A DNA stretch of 64,000 nucleotides from Luzula sylvatica (Eukaryota > Streptophyta > Magnoliopsida > Poales > Juncaceae), in the NCBI GenBank assembly GCA_946800325.1, contig OX326957.1, positions 24,429,554 through 24,493,553 on the forward strand, written 5' to 3'. This document shows, one piece after another, positions 1 to 12,266 of this stretch (positions are counted from its first letter, which is position 1; each line of letters starts with the position of its first letter). The position numbers and the translations under genes were made by a program. The notes below the pieces were generated by a model, which was not told the origin of the DNA, ran no database searches, and saw nothing but the letters and a program-made list of their open reading frames with translations.

Positions 1-939
1 TATCATGTATATCTAACACATCAAACCATGCATCTAAAAAAACACGCAAAACCTATGATCCTATAGTCCAGTAGTTAAGTATTCAACACAAAATATCAAA
101 AATCAATGATTCAATTCACGTTAGTATTATAAATAAACTATAAACACAAAATATTCGTGATTCGTGAATTATGTTTTATTTCAGAAAAAAAAACACACAC
201 ACATCCTGCAAATTCATATCCTCAGTTCAGTTTCTTGAAATAATCTAAAAATCTTTCAAAATTTCCAAAAATCTTTAGATCGAACGGCCTTGTCTTTGCT
301 AAAAAGAAAGTAAACAAAAATATATACTGAGGAGATAAGAACAAAAGAGTTGTTGTACTAATAGTCTAAATACCCTATTGTGCACATAATTTGAGGCACT
401 CTCAAAGGCCTATGGGGACGAAGCACGCATGTAGGAAAGGAGACAACATATATTGGTTTGCAGTGTGTGCAGTGCCAGTGTGGGCTGTCATTTACAGCTT
501 ATCTGTCATCCAACTTTATTTCTTTCAATTCATTGTTTGAACCTTTTCTTCCACTTCATTATGAACCATATTACTCGTTATTTACTAAATAATAGCATTA
601 ATAAATCAATACAAGAGCCAACATATTTAAATTGAGAGCGATTTTAATTTTATTAATGACTGTTATATCATGTTAATGATAAATTGTTGATTGATATTTC
701 TTACTTCTATCTATTAGTTTATCAGTTTTCATAAATCATGCAAATATAATATTTCCTATATAAAAAATATTTGTATTCTTAATTTTTATCATCATAAAAA
801 AATAATTAAATTGTAACACGTCATAATATATATTTAAATATGAAAATTAATATATATATTGATTAAATTTGATTTTTTCACAATATTAGAAAAAATATTT
901 TTGTATTATTCACGGAAGATATAAATAATAATATAGAAA

Positions 940-1165
940 TGATAACAAGATCCATAAAAAAAATCCAAAGACCAAAATATATTGTTGAAATAAGCAAAAT
1001 ATATTCTTGAATTTATCAAAATATATTATTTTATTCTAAATTTTAACTATGTTAACATATTGGATTCATCAGTATATTTTGCTAATTTGAAGAGTATATT
1101 TTACTAATTTCATCAGTATATTTTGCACGCGTGAATTTTTTTGGATTCTTTTTTTGAATTCTCCT
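940..1165 (-). repeat. AT-rich dispersed repeat, copy 1 (inverse of 22278-22525)
   Basis: The segment carries several phrases of the type AAAATATATT..GAA/TTC and GTTAACATA, and ends with CACGCGTGAA followed by GGATTC/GAATTC blocks. The reverse complement of 22278-22525 shows the same phrases in the same order. The two are therefore members of one small dispersed, MITE-like family in opposite orientation. No coding capacity and no clear target duplication were seen. Confidence 0.5.
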
Positions 1166-1316
1166 CAGCAAGCATGTATAATAGTATATAAATATAATAA
1201 ATATCAATCATCATAAATTGGGGTATAGTGATAATTTGAAATTTTTTTGAAACCGTTCTTAATTTAATCATGTTAGCTCTTCCAATACCGTCGGCCGGCT
1301 AATAATTCTCTGAGTC

Positions 1317-1331
1317 TAAACCCTAAACCCT
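1317..1331 (+). promoter_or_regulatory. telo-box-like repeat AAACCCTAAACCC
   Basis: Two consecutive AAACCCT units lie about 400 bp upstream of the GASA start codon. Telo-box elements are known in plant promoters active in dividing tissue. Here this is only a motif match, and its use by the GASA gene is inference. Confidence 0.3.
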
Positions 1332-1624
1332 TAAAGTCACAATTTCCATAATAAATGATATTAAATGAAATAGAAGAGGTGCAAAGGCTATTTACACCTT
1401 CTCGGTGACAGCCTGGCCTGACGACCAATTTCACCCCCAACATTAATTTTCCATGCTGCTTGTAATTCATGATCGAAATCAAGGCAAAAACAAAAAGTTA
1501 CATGAAAATGGCATATCAAAACCAAGTTAACTAATAAATGCATTATTTTCAAGTGTTAATTTGCATTAAATATTAATCCAATATGCTTCATCAATTCCAC
1601 ACCAAACCCCTCTGAATGTTTATC

Positions 1625-1631
1625 TATATAA
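1625..1631 (+). promoter_or_regulatory. TATA box of the GASA gene
   Basis: TATATAA lies 105 bp upstream of the ATG at 1730. It is followed by a pyrimidine-rich CTCTCTTTCTCTCTC tract, typical of plant core promoters and early leaders. Transcription would start near 1655, giving a leader of about 75 nt. Confidence 0.6.
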
Positions 1632-1729
1632 GCACTACTTCCTCTCTTTCTCTCTCACAGTTCTGGAGTGTTCTAAACCCTTCTGATATTAATCTCTCTC
1701 TCCCTTCATCTTCATCCTTGAAGTTCAAG

Positions 1730-2448
1730 ATGGCTATGGAGTATGCAGCATTGTTGCTTACACTTCTTCTCTTAGTAACCACCAAAGTAAGGAATTATTA
1801 TATATTTTCTAATTTTGCATCTAGATTAATGAATCATTTTTTATCTATTATATTCATTAATGAATTTCTACTCATACAGGTGTCATCAGATCGACAAGAA
1901 GAAGAAGAAACCTTTAGAGAGGTAAACAATAAGAAAAGATCATGGATTTTATTGTTTTTTTAGTTTATTACATAATAGTCCTTCTACGCGATTTGAACAA
2001 CTTAAAATGTCATGCTAGACCTCAAAATGTGTATAATTTATTAAATTTCTCTTTAAAGGCAACTTATGTGGGATCTCCAGCATTGGTGCCGGCGCCGGCG
2101 CCGCCAATCCCTCCACCACCTCACAAAATTGTGGACCCAAAAGGTACTAATTAACCATTTCTATAAAAATTTAGGGACAATTTCTTATATGCCCCTGAAA
2201 AATCTGAAATATTCAATTGTTTTGGCGAAACAACTAGATCATTAATCGAGATTGTTTCAATAGATTGCTTAGGTGCGTGTAATGAGAGATGCAGTGTACA
2301 TTCTCGAAAAAATGTGTGTGGCCGCGCATGCATGACATGCTGCAATACATGCAAGTGCGTACCGGCCGGTACATCGGGAAACAGGGAGACATGTGGCAAT
2401 TGCTATACCGGCTGGACGACTCACGGCAATCGTACCAAGTGTCCGTAA
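1730..2448 (+). CDS. GASA/snakin family cysteine-rich secreted peptide, four exons
   Basis: Four exons, 1730-1786, 1880-1921, 2059-2143 and 2264-2448, join in frame with GT-AG introns to give a 122-aa protein. Residues 1-19 form a hydrophobic signal peptide (AALLLTLLLLV). Residues 20-33 are acidic (QEEEETFRE). Residues 34-61 are proline-rich (VPAPAPPIPPPP). Residues 63-122 form a complete GASA domain with all twelve cysteines, including the CXXCC..C.C block and the terminal KCP. The domain defines gibberellin-regulated/snakin peptides, which are secreted, disulphide-rich and act in growth or defence. The short proline-rich linker recalls GASA14-type members, but it is far shorter than in Arabidopsis GASA14. 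No open frame in the window spans the gene, because the cysteine domain is entirely in the last exon. All splice sites are canonical and nothing is broken, so the gene is probably functional. Expression is not shown. Confidence 0.92.
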
Positions 2449-2682
2449 ATCGTACCAGTGAAAATCATTAGGCTGTACGATCTCGTACCGGGACCAGCTA
2501 GTGGAAATTTGTCATTTTAGTGAAGTAGTTCAGTTATGTGTCCGATTTTAAATTAGATGGTTTTGTTATGAATTCGAGTTTTCCTATTAAGTAAGTATCT
2601 TGAGATCTTTAAACTTATGTTGCAATATTTAGTTGTATTGTTGCATGGGTATTTTAAGTTTAGGTTGTAAAATGTAGTAATA
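2449..2682. other. 3' flank of the GASA gene
   Basis: Probable 3' UTR and terminator sequence. CGTACC/GTACG words recur between about 2400 and 2490. No coding potential was seen before the Helitron-like terminus at 2683. Confidence 0.5.
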
Positions 2683-5385
2683 CTAGTGAAATACCTGCGA
2701 CTTCGCTGCGGGTTTTCTTAATTATTTGAACGCACGAAATCAAAAATTTATGTAATTGACGTTCTAACATTACCTATCAAACATAACAAATTTGGCAAGA
2801 TTATCACATTCTATAGCCCATATAAGATGCATGTCTACATTATTAATATAGCAAGTTTCTCACCCGTTGTTGCCAATTAATCACTTCACAAAAATATTGA
2901 CTTATATACAATATTACTATATGCATACTATTATGTATTTCAGTTGGATCTAAAGAAAATCTGATAATTAGTAAATTTATAATGTATTTGTTCTTTTGGC
3001 ATACTATTTGACCCCAAGAAAGAAAAATGCCTTAATTGTTTGAGATATTTTGTCATATTAGACTTCTAAAATACAAAGATGTGCAATTAAATAAACAAAC
3101 AATTCTACAATATCATTCAAATATATATTAAAAACTATATACACATAATAATCAAAAACTATGTACTCATTTTTTCACAAACAAAAAGAAATTAGCATTC
3201 ATCATTTAATACTATGTACACATAATAATCAAAAACTATATTTACTGTTGCTTATACCCTTTCGGCCAGAACTTTGAAATTAACTGGCTTATATGACAAT
3301 ATTTTTTCAGACGCATTGTTTCAATTAAACCCCTAGAATTCATATTTCTATTTCGCTGCCATGTTTGTATATATTTCCATGCATTTTTTCATATTTTGGT
3401 CTAGTTTCAATTCTCAGCATTTTTTAGAACAAGTCATACCGAAAAAATTAAATTACTCAAAAAAAACAAACAATCATCAAAAATATAAAATAAAATATGA
3501 TTGAATACCTGTGAATCAAGTTTGGTCTTCTAATCTGAAAAGAGGAAGAAACTTCTGACGGTAATTTTTCTCACTGCTTTCCAATGTTGCTAAACGTCCT
3601 GCATCGCATCAAAATAAAGATATTGTCAAATGAATGCACAAGAGAATGAAATAAGTAACTATTTACATAATCAATTTTTTTTAGAAATTGTGGTTTATCA
3701 AAAATGAAAAAAAAGTAATTATTTACATAATCAACAGTTTTTATTTGATGTTACCGAGAAATACTTACTCCCATCAAGAGCAATATCTATTTTTAAAAAA
3801 TAATAAGTAATATGTTATGTATTTAAAAAATCTGAAAACCATATTTGACAAAAATAATAAAAATCCTATCTCAAGTTTCTAATGTGAAAGGCTCGTCACA
3901 AAGAAAATCGAATTATTAACCTCTTCTAGAAAGGTAGATTTGTATCTACATTTTAAATACTTTTTAATTTCTTATTCCATGAAAACACCTATGCTGAAAA
4001 ACTATCTAATGTACAAACTTCAACATATATCCATGAATACAAATAACTTTCTACTGATCAAGCAACCAGAATAGATAAAATCAACTGTTTTTTTTTACCT
4101 TTTTTGTACTACCTTGATTTCGAATTTAGGAGAATTGGGAAATTGATAGGAAAGATGGCTTCGAATTTAGGAGAATTGGGAAATTGATAGGAAAGATGGC
4201 CGCAGCGAAGTAAGAATGATGAAAATTGTAGGCTGTTTCTGAAATTGATTTTTTTTTTATCAGACTCTACGAAATACCCAATTATTATTCCTTGATCAAT
4301 AATACCCATTAAATTTAAATGCTTTCAATTAAATATCAACGCAAACTAAAAATTGATCCAATAAGAGGTTTTACAAAATTCAAAGAAATTAAAACCTCGA
4401 TAAGAATGGAGAAGGCAATCGCAAGTATTGTTTTAATACCTTGTTAACAACAATGCAAATAATGTATTAGAAACTGAATCTCGAATAGAAAAAAAAAATA
4501 TGAGATTTGGTTGATACCTATGAAATGAGTTTGGTATTTGGATCTTGAAATACGAATAAACTTCTTAGAGTAATTTCATCAAACACTTAAGCATCACAAG
4601 CTTTTGCCTTCAAAGTTATGACAACCAATTTCTCAATTTGAAAGAAGATTATATGAGGGATAACTGATTGTAAGTAAATTTCGAATTAAATAAACCAAGA
4701 GGCTCCAATAAAAATGAGTAAATAATTATACCTTGTTAACAAAGGAGAAGCAGTAGCAAGTATTCGAAAGAGGAAAATCATCCACAATCGTCATTTGAAA
4801 GAAATTGGTTGAACACACACGAATCTCATCTGAAAGAGTAGAGTATCCTCTTTTCAGATGACAAGAAAAACGTCAAGAACGGGCCAGTAGGGTCTTTTCT
4901 CTGAAAAATCGAAAAAAGAGCAAAAAAGAGAATCGGGACAGAAAAGAGAAAAAGAAGAATGACGATAGTGTTTACCAGAGAAATAAACTGATAAGTACCT
5001 ATCTGAGAAGGCGCCCTTTGTGGGAGGCGTGAGAGAGGGAGCCTTCCTTCTGTGCGAGGCGTCAAGAGCGGAGCCTTCCTTCTGTGGGAGGCATGAAGAG
5101 ATGGAGTCGGTGTGAAGACTGAGCCTTGAACCTTCTTCGGTGAGAGCCAAGCGTGAAGGGTGAACTCCTCTAGGAAAGGTAAGAGATGTAGTGAAAAATT
5201 GGGACGCGACGTGGGAGATTTAATTATAGTTTACCGAATATTTGGAATTCGGTATAATATAATTGGGTAGAAAAAATGACGTGACATGATGAGATTAGAA
5301 AAAAGTGTTTATAAATTAGAATAGTAGGATTAATATCGTTGCATGGACGATGGGCTTAGCTATCTTTTCTATATATTAGGTTTGT
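2683..5385 (-). mobile_element. Helitron-like element; 3' terminus at 2683, right limit uncertain
   Basis: Read on the minus strand, the left edge ends in a GC-rich hairpin (CCCGC..GCAGG), then TATTTCA and CTAG followed by a host T. This is the Helitron 3' signature. Two similar ends occur at 32336 and 36788. No helicase or Rep protein is encoded to the right, so the copy would be non-autonomous. The body holds AT-rich DNA, a 41-bp tandem duplication and a GC-richer tract at about 5000-5170 with repeated GGAGCCTTCCTTCTGTG phrases. The right edge is a guess, placed at a CTATATATTAG motif near 5385. A clear TC start was not found. Confidence 0.45.
4119..4200. repeat. 41-bp tandem duplication, two perfect copies
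   Basis: The unit starting TTCGAATTTAGGAGAATTGG occurs at 4119 and again at 4160 without mismatch, directly head to tail. It creates part of a short spurious open frame on the minus strand. Confidence 0.9.
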
Positions 5386-6007
5386 ACCACCTTTATTTGT
5401 TATGCCATTTTACAAATAAATGGGCTTAAGCTGCCTTCTATGTATTAGTACAAAATAATGGGCTCTATCAGGACCAGTCTCGTTGGAGACCTTTGTGGGT
5501 ATAAATCACACGTAGGGGACTACCGTCTTTCTACCTAGCCGATAAATAGAATTAAATTCAAATCGAACCGAACCGGTAATTTTTTAACCGATTAAAAATC
5601 GAATTATTATTTGAGTTTATTCGATGGAACCAATAAGAAACATTATAATTATAAAATAAAAATAAAAATAAATTAATAAAAAAATCATATTTTAATAATA
5701 AAAGATATAAACAAATATTATAAAATATTATTTTATTATTTTACACAATTATTATTTTATTTTTATATTTTAACATTTATTTATTTATTAAAAAATATAA
5801 CAAATAAGATGTTTTCGGTTTAATCGGCTTTCAAAATTCCAAAACCGAATCGAATCGAATAAACCGAACAATATCATTTTTTCAACCGAACAAAACCAAA
5901 TAAGTTGAAAAATCGAACCGATTAAACCGAATTCGATCGGTTCGGTTCAAAAACCGAATAAATCGAACCATTTGAACACCCCTAATCACAAATAACAATA
6001 ATTTTTT
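5386..6007. other. Non-coding spacer rich in AACCGAA/TTCGGTT words
   Basis: From about 5560 to 5980 the sequence alternates between CGAACCGAACC, TTCGGTT and AT-rich DNA. It ends in TTTGAACACCCCTAAT. This has the look of a degenerate plant MITE, but no matching terminal inverted repeat was found. No gene was seen. Confidence 0.4.
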
Positions 6008-7256
6008 GGGAAATTTTGAACAGTAGACACGATTATGTTTGGAATACCCGAAATAGCCAAGCTAGTTTGGTAATTTGGATTCTAACACTCTCGCATGAAA
6101 AACTGTCGACTTTTCAAAAGTCGAGACCTTGTTGATTCCTAATTAACCTGTTAACCCTGTTAAACCTATCTAGTCGTGGAGTATTACCGACGGCCCGTCG
6201 CAGAAGAACCCATCACCTACCGTCCGTAGCAGATTGTGAGACTATTACCGACGGCCCGTCGCAGAAGAACCCATCACCTACCGCCCGTAGCAGATTGTGA
6301 GAGTATTACTGACGGCCTGTCGCAGAAGACCACATCACCTACCGCCCGTAGCAGATTGTGAGAGTATTACCAACGACCCTGTCGCAGAAGACCCCATCAC
6401 CTACAAAGATTATATTAAATAGTATGTTAATTATTATAATAATTGATTAACATATAAAATATTATATTAACTAATATGTAAATAAATAAAATAATAAGTA
6501 CTAACAAAAAAATACATAAAACATCAGAATGAAATGTGAAGTCAACTATTTATTCAAAGCTAATGAGTTGAACGTTTTCGAAAACCACTTAACCTTCCTC
6601 CAAATCTCGTCTTCTTCGAAAACGTTCAACTCATTAGCTTTGAATAAATAGTTGACTTTACATTTCATTCTGATGTTTTATGTATTTTTTTTGTTAGTAC
6701 TTAATATTTTATTTATTTACATATTAGTTAATATAATATTTTATATGTTAATCAATTATTATAATAATTAATATACTATTTAATTATTGAAATAAATAAT
6801 TAACATACTATTTAAACATATTAGCTTTGAATAAATAATTAGCATACTAATCAATTAATATAATCTTTACCGACCTCCCGTAGGTGATGGGGTCTTCTGC
6901 GACGGGCCGTCGGTAATACTCTCACAATCTGCTACGGGGGATAGGTGATGGGTATTCTGCGACGGGCCGTCGGTAATACTCTAACAATCTGCTACGGGCG
7001 GTAGGTGATGGGGTCTTCTGCGACGGTCCATCGGTAATGAGCCGTCTCGGAAAGTGGAACGCTCGACTTTTCAAAAGTCGACAGGTTTAACAGGGTTAAC
7101 AGGTTAATTAGGAATCAACAAGGTCTCGACTTTTGAAAAATCGACAGTTTTCCATGCTTGACTTTTAAGTCGAGAGTGTTAGAATCCAAATTACCAAACT
7201 AGGTTGGGTATTTCGGGTATTCCAAACATAATCGTGTCTACTGTTCAAAATTTCCC
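6008..7256. mobile_element. 1.25-kb fold-back (long inverted repeat) element, Mutator-type target duplication
   Basis: The left end GGGAAATTTTGAACAGTAGA is mirrored by its reverse complement at the right end. The two arms, each near 600 bp, pair through almost the whole element around a short loop near 6595-6615. The 9-bp direct repeat TAATTTTTT flanks it at 5999-6007 and 7257-7265. A 9-bp duplication with long inverted repeats fits a non-autonomous Mutator-like element. Each arm carries a roughly 60-bp tandem unit built on ACCGACGGCCCGTCGCAGAA, about four copies on the left and three on the right. It has no coding capacity. A transcript would form a very long double-stranded hairpin. Confidence 0.85.
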
Positions 7257-7265
7257 TAATTTTTT

Positions 7266-9500
7266 TTTAGAAAACCGATATCGATTCATTCCTAATAATA
7301 CTCCTCTGACTAGAATCACCAGCTTAAAGTAATACAGCTGTACAATTTATACCAGTAAGACTAAAATTTGCATATAGGCCCTTATACCATTTGCAAATTT
7401 GCAATTTACATTTTGTGAACATAGATCAAAAACATCATCAACCATACTCCGATGATGGACACTGATAAACACAGTCTCGATTGAGAACATACCAAGCTGC
7501 TTTGTTGGTTCAGAGAAGGTACGGTTTACCGCAACATGGAATTGAGAAATTATCGCGGAAGGAAATCACAGCTGCAACGTCTCCTGGTATGTATGTGCCT
7601 CGTGCATCAAGGAATTCAGCGCCAGCCAAGAGGAATCGAGCAGGGTCATCTCCAACCAATAAGGCCGTCTTCGGCAGCAAAGTCGTCTCCCCGTCACGTC
7701 ATCACCTTGTCATTCCGTCTCCATCTCTGTCAGAGCTAGAGCGTCTGAGGAGCAGCTCCACCAATTGAACAAATGGACGGGCCTTTATAATTTTTAGAGG
7801 TTTTTCGAGTTTTTTTCGGAGTCTAGTACCTATAAATTTTTTTTGGAGGCCTTTAGAATTTGGTAGCGTTTGCCATTTGTCAAGTTGGCCAAATGGATGG
7901 ATTGAGTCTGTTAGTTATCTTTTATATATTAGTAAAATAAATGTTATATCATTTTATATTTTTTATATTTTATGATACATGTTTATTTGTTATATACTTT
8001 TAAATGTATCATATGTCATTTAGAAATATGACATGTATTTTTTAAATACAACAAATGTTATATATTTTTTTATGCATGATATACTTTTATGTATGTGTGA
8101 TATATATTTTGAAATGTATCATATATCTTTTATATGTGAGTAACAATTTGTATTTTGTACTAGATTTATGCTTTTTGAATAACAATATAAATATAATTTT
8201 GATCTATATGCAATATACAGTCAAAATGACAAAAAAAACTATCACGTATCGTGTCGGAACGAATTCTTCACTGACCCATGTCTCTGACTTGCGTTTGGCC
8301 CTCCAAACATTAGCATTTTCCATAGTCTTCGACATAGTTGTCAAAATTCCGATTCAAGTCTTATAATATTACGATTCTACGACTCTAACTTGACAATACG
8401 ATTTGAGTCTAACATAAAACCTTAATTTGGTAGAATTTTGATAGAATCTCAATTCAAGACGTAGAATCTGATAGAATCTCATATATTTGCTATTTTACGA
8501 TTTCACTGTCATAACTCACAAAACATTTAATTTTTCAGACGATTATGACAACAGGTCTAATTAATTAATTGAGAATACAAAATAAAATATTGACATATTA
8601 CAATGTAAGGTAATATTGCAAGAATTAAATAACTTGTTTTTTCCACATATGTTCTTTATTTCATTTCATTTTGATTAATCGAAATTTTGATTTTGTATAA
8701 CATAGTATTAATTTGATTTGGTGTGGTTAACATTTGTGTACAAATAATTCATTTTTTGTTTATTTATTACAATGATTCAAAGGAAAAAAATATTCTATCA
8801 ATTAAGAAATATTTTTTCTATATCAAATCATGTTCGTAAGATTAATTTTCTAATTAATGTTCATTTTTTGTAAAATCTTACGATTCAAAATACGATTTTA
8901 CGATCCGATTCGATTATGTCCCTAAACGATTTAAAGGTAAAGTTTCGATTTTCACAATTTTGGTCTCCAAAATAGTTGAGCCGATACTGCCAAATCCAAA
9001 ACTAAACCGAAGAAATAGCAAAGAAATAACTTCTAAACGGAATCTAAGAGCATTGCTTGCTTATCATTCCTATAAAAGAAATTAACATTAGAAGTTCCAA
9101 TCATTTTTGCAACATATCTAATTTTGTTTGATGTGATTGAATATCTAACATTCTTACCTAAGGTTGGACAAAAATGTCGAGTTATGCGTTTCTATTCTTG
9201 GTGAACCACGTGGTACATTTATACAAGACAAATCACTTGAATGAAAGGACCCTCATATACGCATCATAGGTAATCAGTCAAGTGTCACAAGATATTTAGA
9301 TAGCAGAGTCGAGTTTGAGAGAGGGGGAACTGAATTAGTGGACGAAAAGATGTGGGGGGCAAAAAGACAAGGAAGTTATTAGATATTAAAAAGCTGAAAA
9401 TTATTGATAAATGCCTGGAACAAAATTTAGTGTGTTTGTGGGGGTATGGTGGTGTGTGTGTTTGCTTAAAAAACACTTCTAACATAGGGTAGGATTCAAA
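7266..9500. other. Non-coding AT-rich region
   Basis: A 95-codon frame at 7481-7768 has no recognised domain, no TATA or splice context, and overlaps another open frame of similar length, so it is not called. From 7900 to 9100 the DNA is very AT-rich. Nothing else could be supported. Confidence 0.5.
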
Positions 9501-9506
9501 TTTACG

Positions 9507-9510
<4 letters not shown>

Positions 9511-9572
<62 letters not shown>
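9511..9572. repeat. (TA)n microsatellite
   Basis: About 31 uninterrupted AT dinucleotides. Confidence 0.95.
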
Positions 9573-9575
<3 letters not shown>

Positions 9576-9883
9576 CTTTTAAAAAAATCTAATTTACGAA
9601 TCGTGAATATATTTAATTTTAATTTTTTATTAATAATATCAACGGGACTCAAACCCAAGACCCACGCCCTATATTAATCAAATCAATAAACTTATCACTC
9701 GAACCATCTTAATTTGTAAAATAATACGACATAATTTGTTTGAACATGTCCTCACAACAGAAGAAAAAAATAATGTTCGATTATGTTTTTTTGTATAAAT
9801 GAATTTTCGATAAGTAATATTATATTTTTTTCAACAATATAAGCTTTATGTTTTTTTATATAACGTTGTTAATATATATACAT

Positions 9884-10084
9884 GAGGGAGGCTAAATTAC
9901 TTAATTAAGTATCAACATTTTGGTACTTAATGTTTTTTCACCATTGAATTTGCATTGAGATTTGTGTTTTTTCGTGATGATCATGAAAGTTTGTGCACAT
10001 CATTAAATGCACAAATCTCGATGCAAATCCAATGGAGAAAAAACATTAAGTACCAAAATGTTGGTACTTAATTAAGTAGTTTAG

Positions 10085-10092
<8 letters not shown>
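9884..10092. mobile_element. MITE-like inverted-repeat element, about 209 bp
   Basis: The left end GAGGGAGGCTAAATTACTTA is matched in inverse at the right end. Pairing continues through TACTTAATTAAGTA and CCAAAATGTTGGTACTTAAT and on toward the centre, so the terminal inverted repeats are at least 70 bp. It lies between TA-rich DNA and a (TC)n(TA)n tract, which hides the target duplication. The superfamily is undetermined. Confidence 0.65.

Positions 10093-10141
<49 letters not shown>
10089..10141. repeat. (TC)n(TA)n compound microsatellite
   Basis: A TC run up to about 10115 passes directly into a TA run to 10141, abutting the inverted-repeat element to the left. Confidence 0.9.
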
Positions 10142-10519
10142 CATTGGCCGACACTCTTGTATGACCAACACGACCAACGAAGCTAATTTTTCTATTAAAA
10201 TATATATGAAAATTAATGTTACATTTTTTTTCTATAATTATTACATGTTTGGTATTTTCCTATAATATTTTAATAGATATGTATTATGTATTATTTATTG
10301 AATTATGGGGATTTAAATAATAAATTTATGGGGGTATACTAGTCATTCTTATAAACATAACAAAAGTTGAGGAGGTTTTAGAGGGAATCTAAAGTTATTA
10401 GGTTTTTTTAAGGACACAAAAAAAATTAGGTTTTCTTGAAAGAATCTTAAAAGTTCGGTTTTTTTTTTTTTATAATTTTCAAAAAAATTAGAGGTTCTGC
10501 AAAAATTTCTCGTATAATA

Positions 10520-11050
10520 TAATATAATATAACATAACATAACATAACATAACATAATACAACATTATATAATACAACATAATATGATATAATGTAAATA
10601 TAATTTAATGAAATGTAATGGAATGGAATGCGATGCTAGATAATGTAATATAATATAAGTATAATATCATCTTATTAAAAAAATATAAAAATATATGAAG
10701 ATCTGATTATTATGGGTATATTGTCTCACATAATATGTTATTCCGTGAATAAACCTATTCTGTTTCATATATGAAATTAGACTAATCGTCAGTTCTAAAC
10801 CAAGATATTTCAACACTAATATAATATAATATTATATTATATATTATATTATCATTAAAATAATATAAAAATATACGAATATTGAATAGATAAAGTATAT
10901 ATTGCCTCACATAATATGCTGTTCCATGGAACAGACCAATTCCATTTCATATATGGAATATACTAATGCTTCTATTTCATGAATCTAAACCAAGACATTT
11001 CAATTATAATATAATTTAATATATTTAATTTAAATAATATATATATACAT
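10520..11050. repeat. ATAAC/ATAAT simple repeats and a diverged 180-bp tandem duplication
   Basis: Runs of TATAA/CATAA pentamers lie at about 10515-10560. Two related segments follow about 180 bp apart, recognisable by TTG[TC]CTCACATAATATG at about 10720 and 10900 and by CTAAACCAAGA[TC]ATTTCAA at their ends. There is no coding content. Confidence 0.6.
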
Positions 11051-11633
11051 GAAGATTAAATTCATAAAAATAATAGCTTTGCATTTATTTTTGTTGAAAG
11101 TGTGTTTTTGAATTCTAGAAGTTAATTTGAATACTTATTTTTATACTTTACATTTCACATTTTAGAAATTTGAAATCAATTGTTTCCATTTTTTTCTCTC
11201 TCTTTGTTTTGAGATGTAAAATGTGATTGTGAACTTCAAATATTCGAAAGTAAAAATAGAAAAGTTTTCAAACTGCTAGAGTTAAAAAAATATTATCCAC
11301 ATAAACTCAAACATAAAGTTCTGTTTTCAAATTGATTATTTTTCAAAAGAAAACAATTTATAAAACTGGGAGTTGCAACCAAAATGAGGTCTTTTCAAGG
11401 TTAGCGTTATTGCAAGAACTAACGTGACTTAATTTAGAGTGATTCAAATTTTTTTCCTAACAAATGACCGTTAAACTCCTATTTATGATCACGTTATTTA
11501 TATTTCATACACTCATCTATTAGTGTTATTATATTTCATCAATCATGAAAAATATCTTTGTAATATTACGAATAATAAAATATCACACATAGAGAAACAT
11601 AAATATGTCAAATTATTTATATATATATTTTTT

Positions 11634-11864
11634 GGGGAGTGCTATGATAGACCCATTTTCTTATCATGGACCCATTTTTAATAAAAAAAAAATCGAATAT
11701 TTGTGAAATAATGATATTTTTTGTAAGATTCTAGTGTATATTTATCATTTAATGTTATTCAAAACATAAATTTGTAGAATTAATGAATAAATAGCTAAAA
11801 TTCTTAAAATAATTTTTTGAAAATGGGTCCATGATAAGAAAATGGGTCTATCATAGCACTCCTC
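11634..11864. mobile_element. 231-bp Mutator-type MITE
   Basis: Terminal inverted repeats of about 45 bp begin GGGGAGTGCTATGATAGACC and are mirrored at the right end with one mismatch in the outer bases. A 9-bp target duplication ATATTTTTT lies at 11625-11633 and 11865-11873. Size, inverted repeats and 9-bp duplication fit a Mutator-derived MITE. It has no coding capacity. Confidence 0.8.
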
Positions 11865-12210
11865 ATATTTTTTCTATTAGTGATGCCAGTAATCATAAAT
11901 CTTCTTATAACTATGATATTTAGTTTTCGAATTTATAAAAGTATACTATTATTATTATTGGAAGAAATTTTTCATAACGAGATGTTATTTTCACAATTTT
12001 CAATTACAATATATAATTTGAGAGATTTTTCATGTTGAGAAAAATTAAAAATATCATGATTTTTTATATGTGAAAGATCTTTTGCATGATTTATGAAGTA
12101 TAATAATGTTTATAAATAAGTGTTATTTTTTTTTTTTGAAATCACTTTTAACTAAGTCATGTTAGCCCTTGTAACAACACCATCCCTTTTTAATTGTACA
12201 GAAAAAGGGT

Positions 12211-12244
12211 TTAATTACTTCTTATATATATAAGAAGTAATTAA
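12211..12244. promoter_or_regulatory. Perfect 34-bp palindrome containing the likely TATA box
   Basis: Each 17-bp arm (TTAATTACTTCTTATAT and its complement) pairs without mismatch, and the centre reads TATATATA. The palindrome ends 22 bp before the zinc-finger ATG at 12267. The TATA-like core may serve as the promoter TATA box. If the region is transcribed, it could form a hairpin in the leader. Confidence 0.6.
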
Positions 12245-12266
12245 TTTCTTATCTACACTTGTCATA

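Larger units (their letters stand above)
1..1600. other. AT-rich intergenic DNA upstream of the GASA gene
   Basis: No reading frame here looks coding; the short open frames lack recognisable domains. The stretch probably holds the distal promoter of the GASA gene starting at 1730. Two things stand out. A repeat unit at about 940-1165 recurs inverted near 22278-22525. A double telo-box-like motif lies near 1317-1331. Confidence 0.6.

Noticed and set aside
7481..7768. 95-codon frame with basic and serine-rich composition
   Set aside because: No domain, competing overlapping frame, no promoter or splice context.
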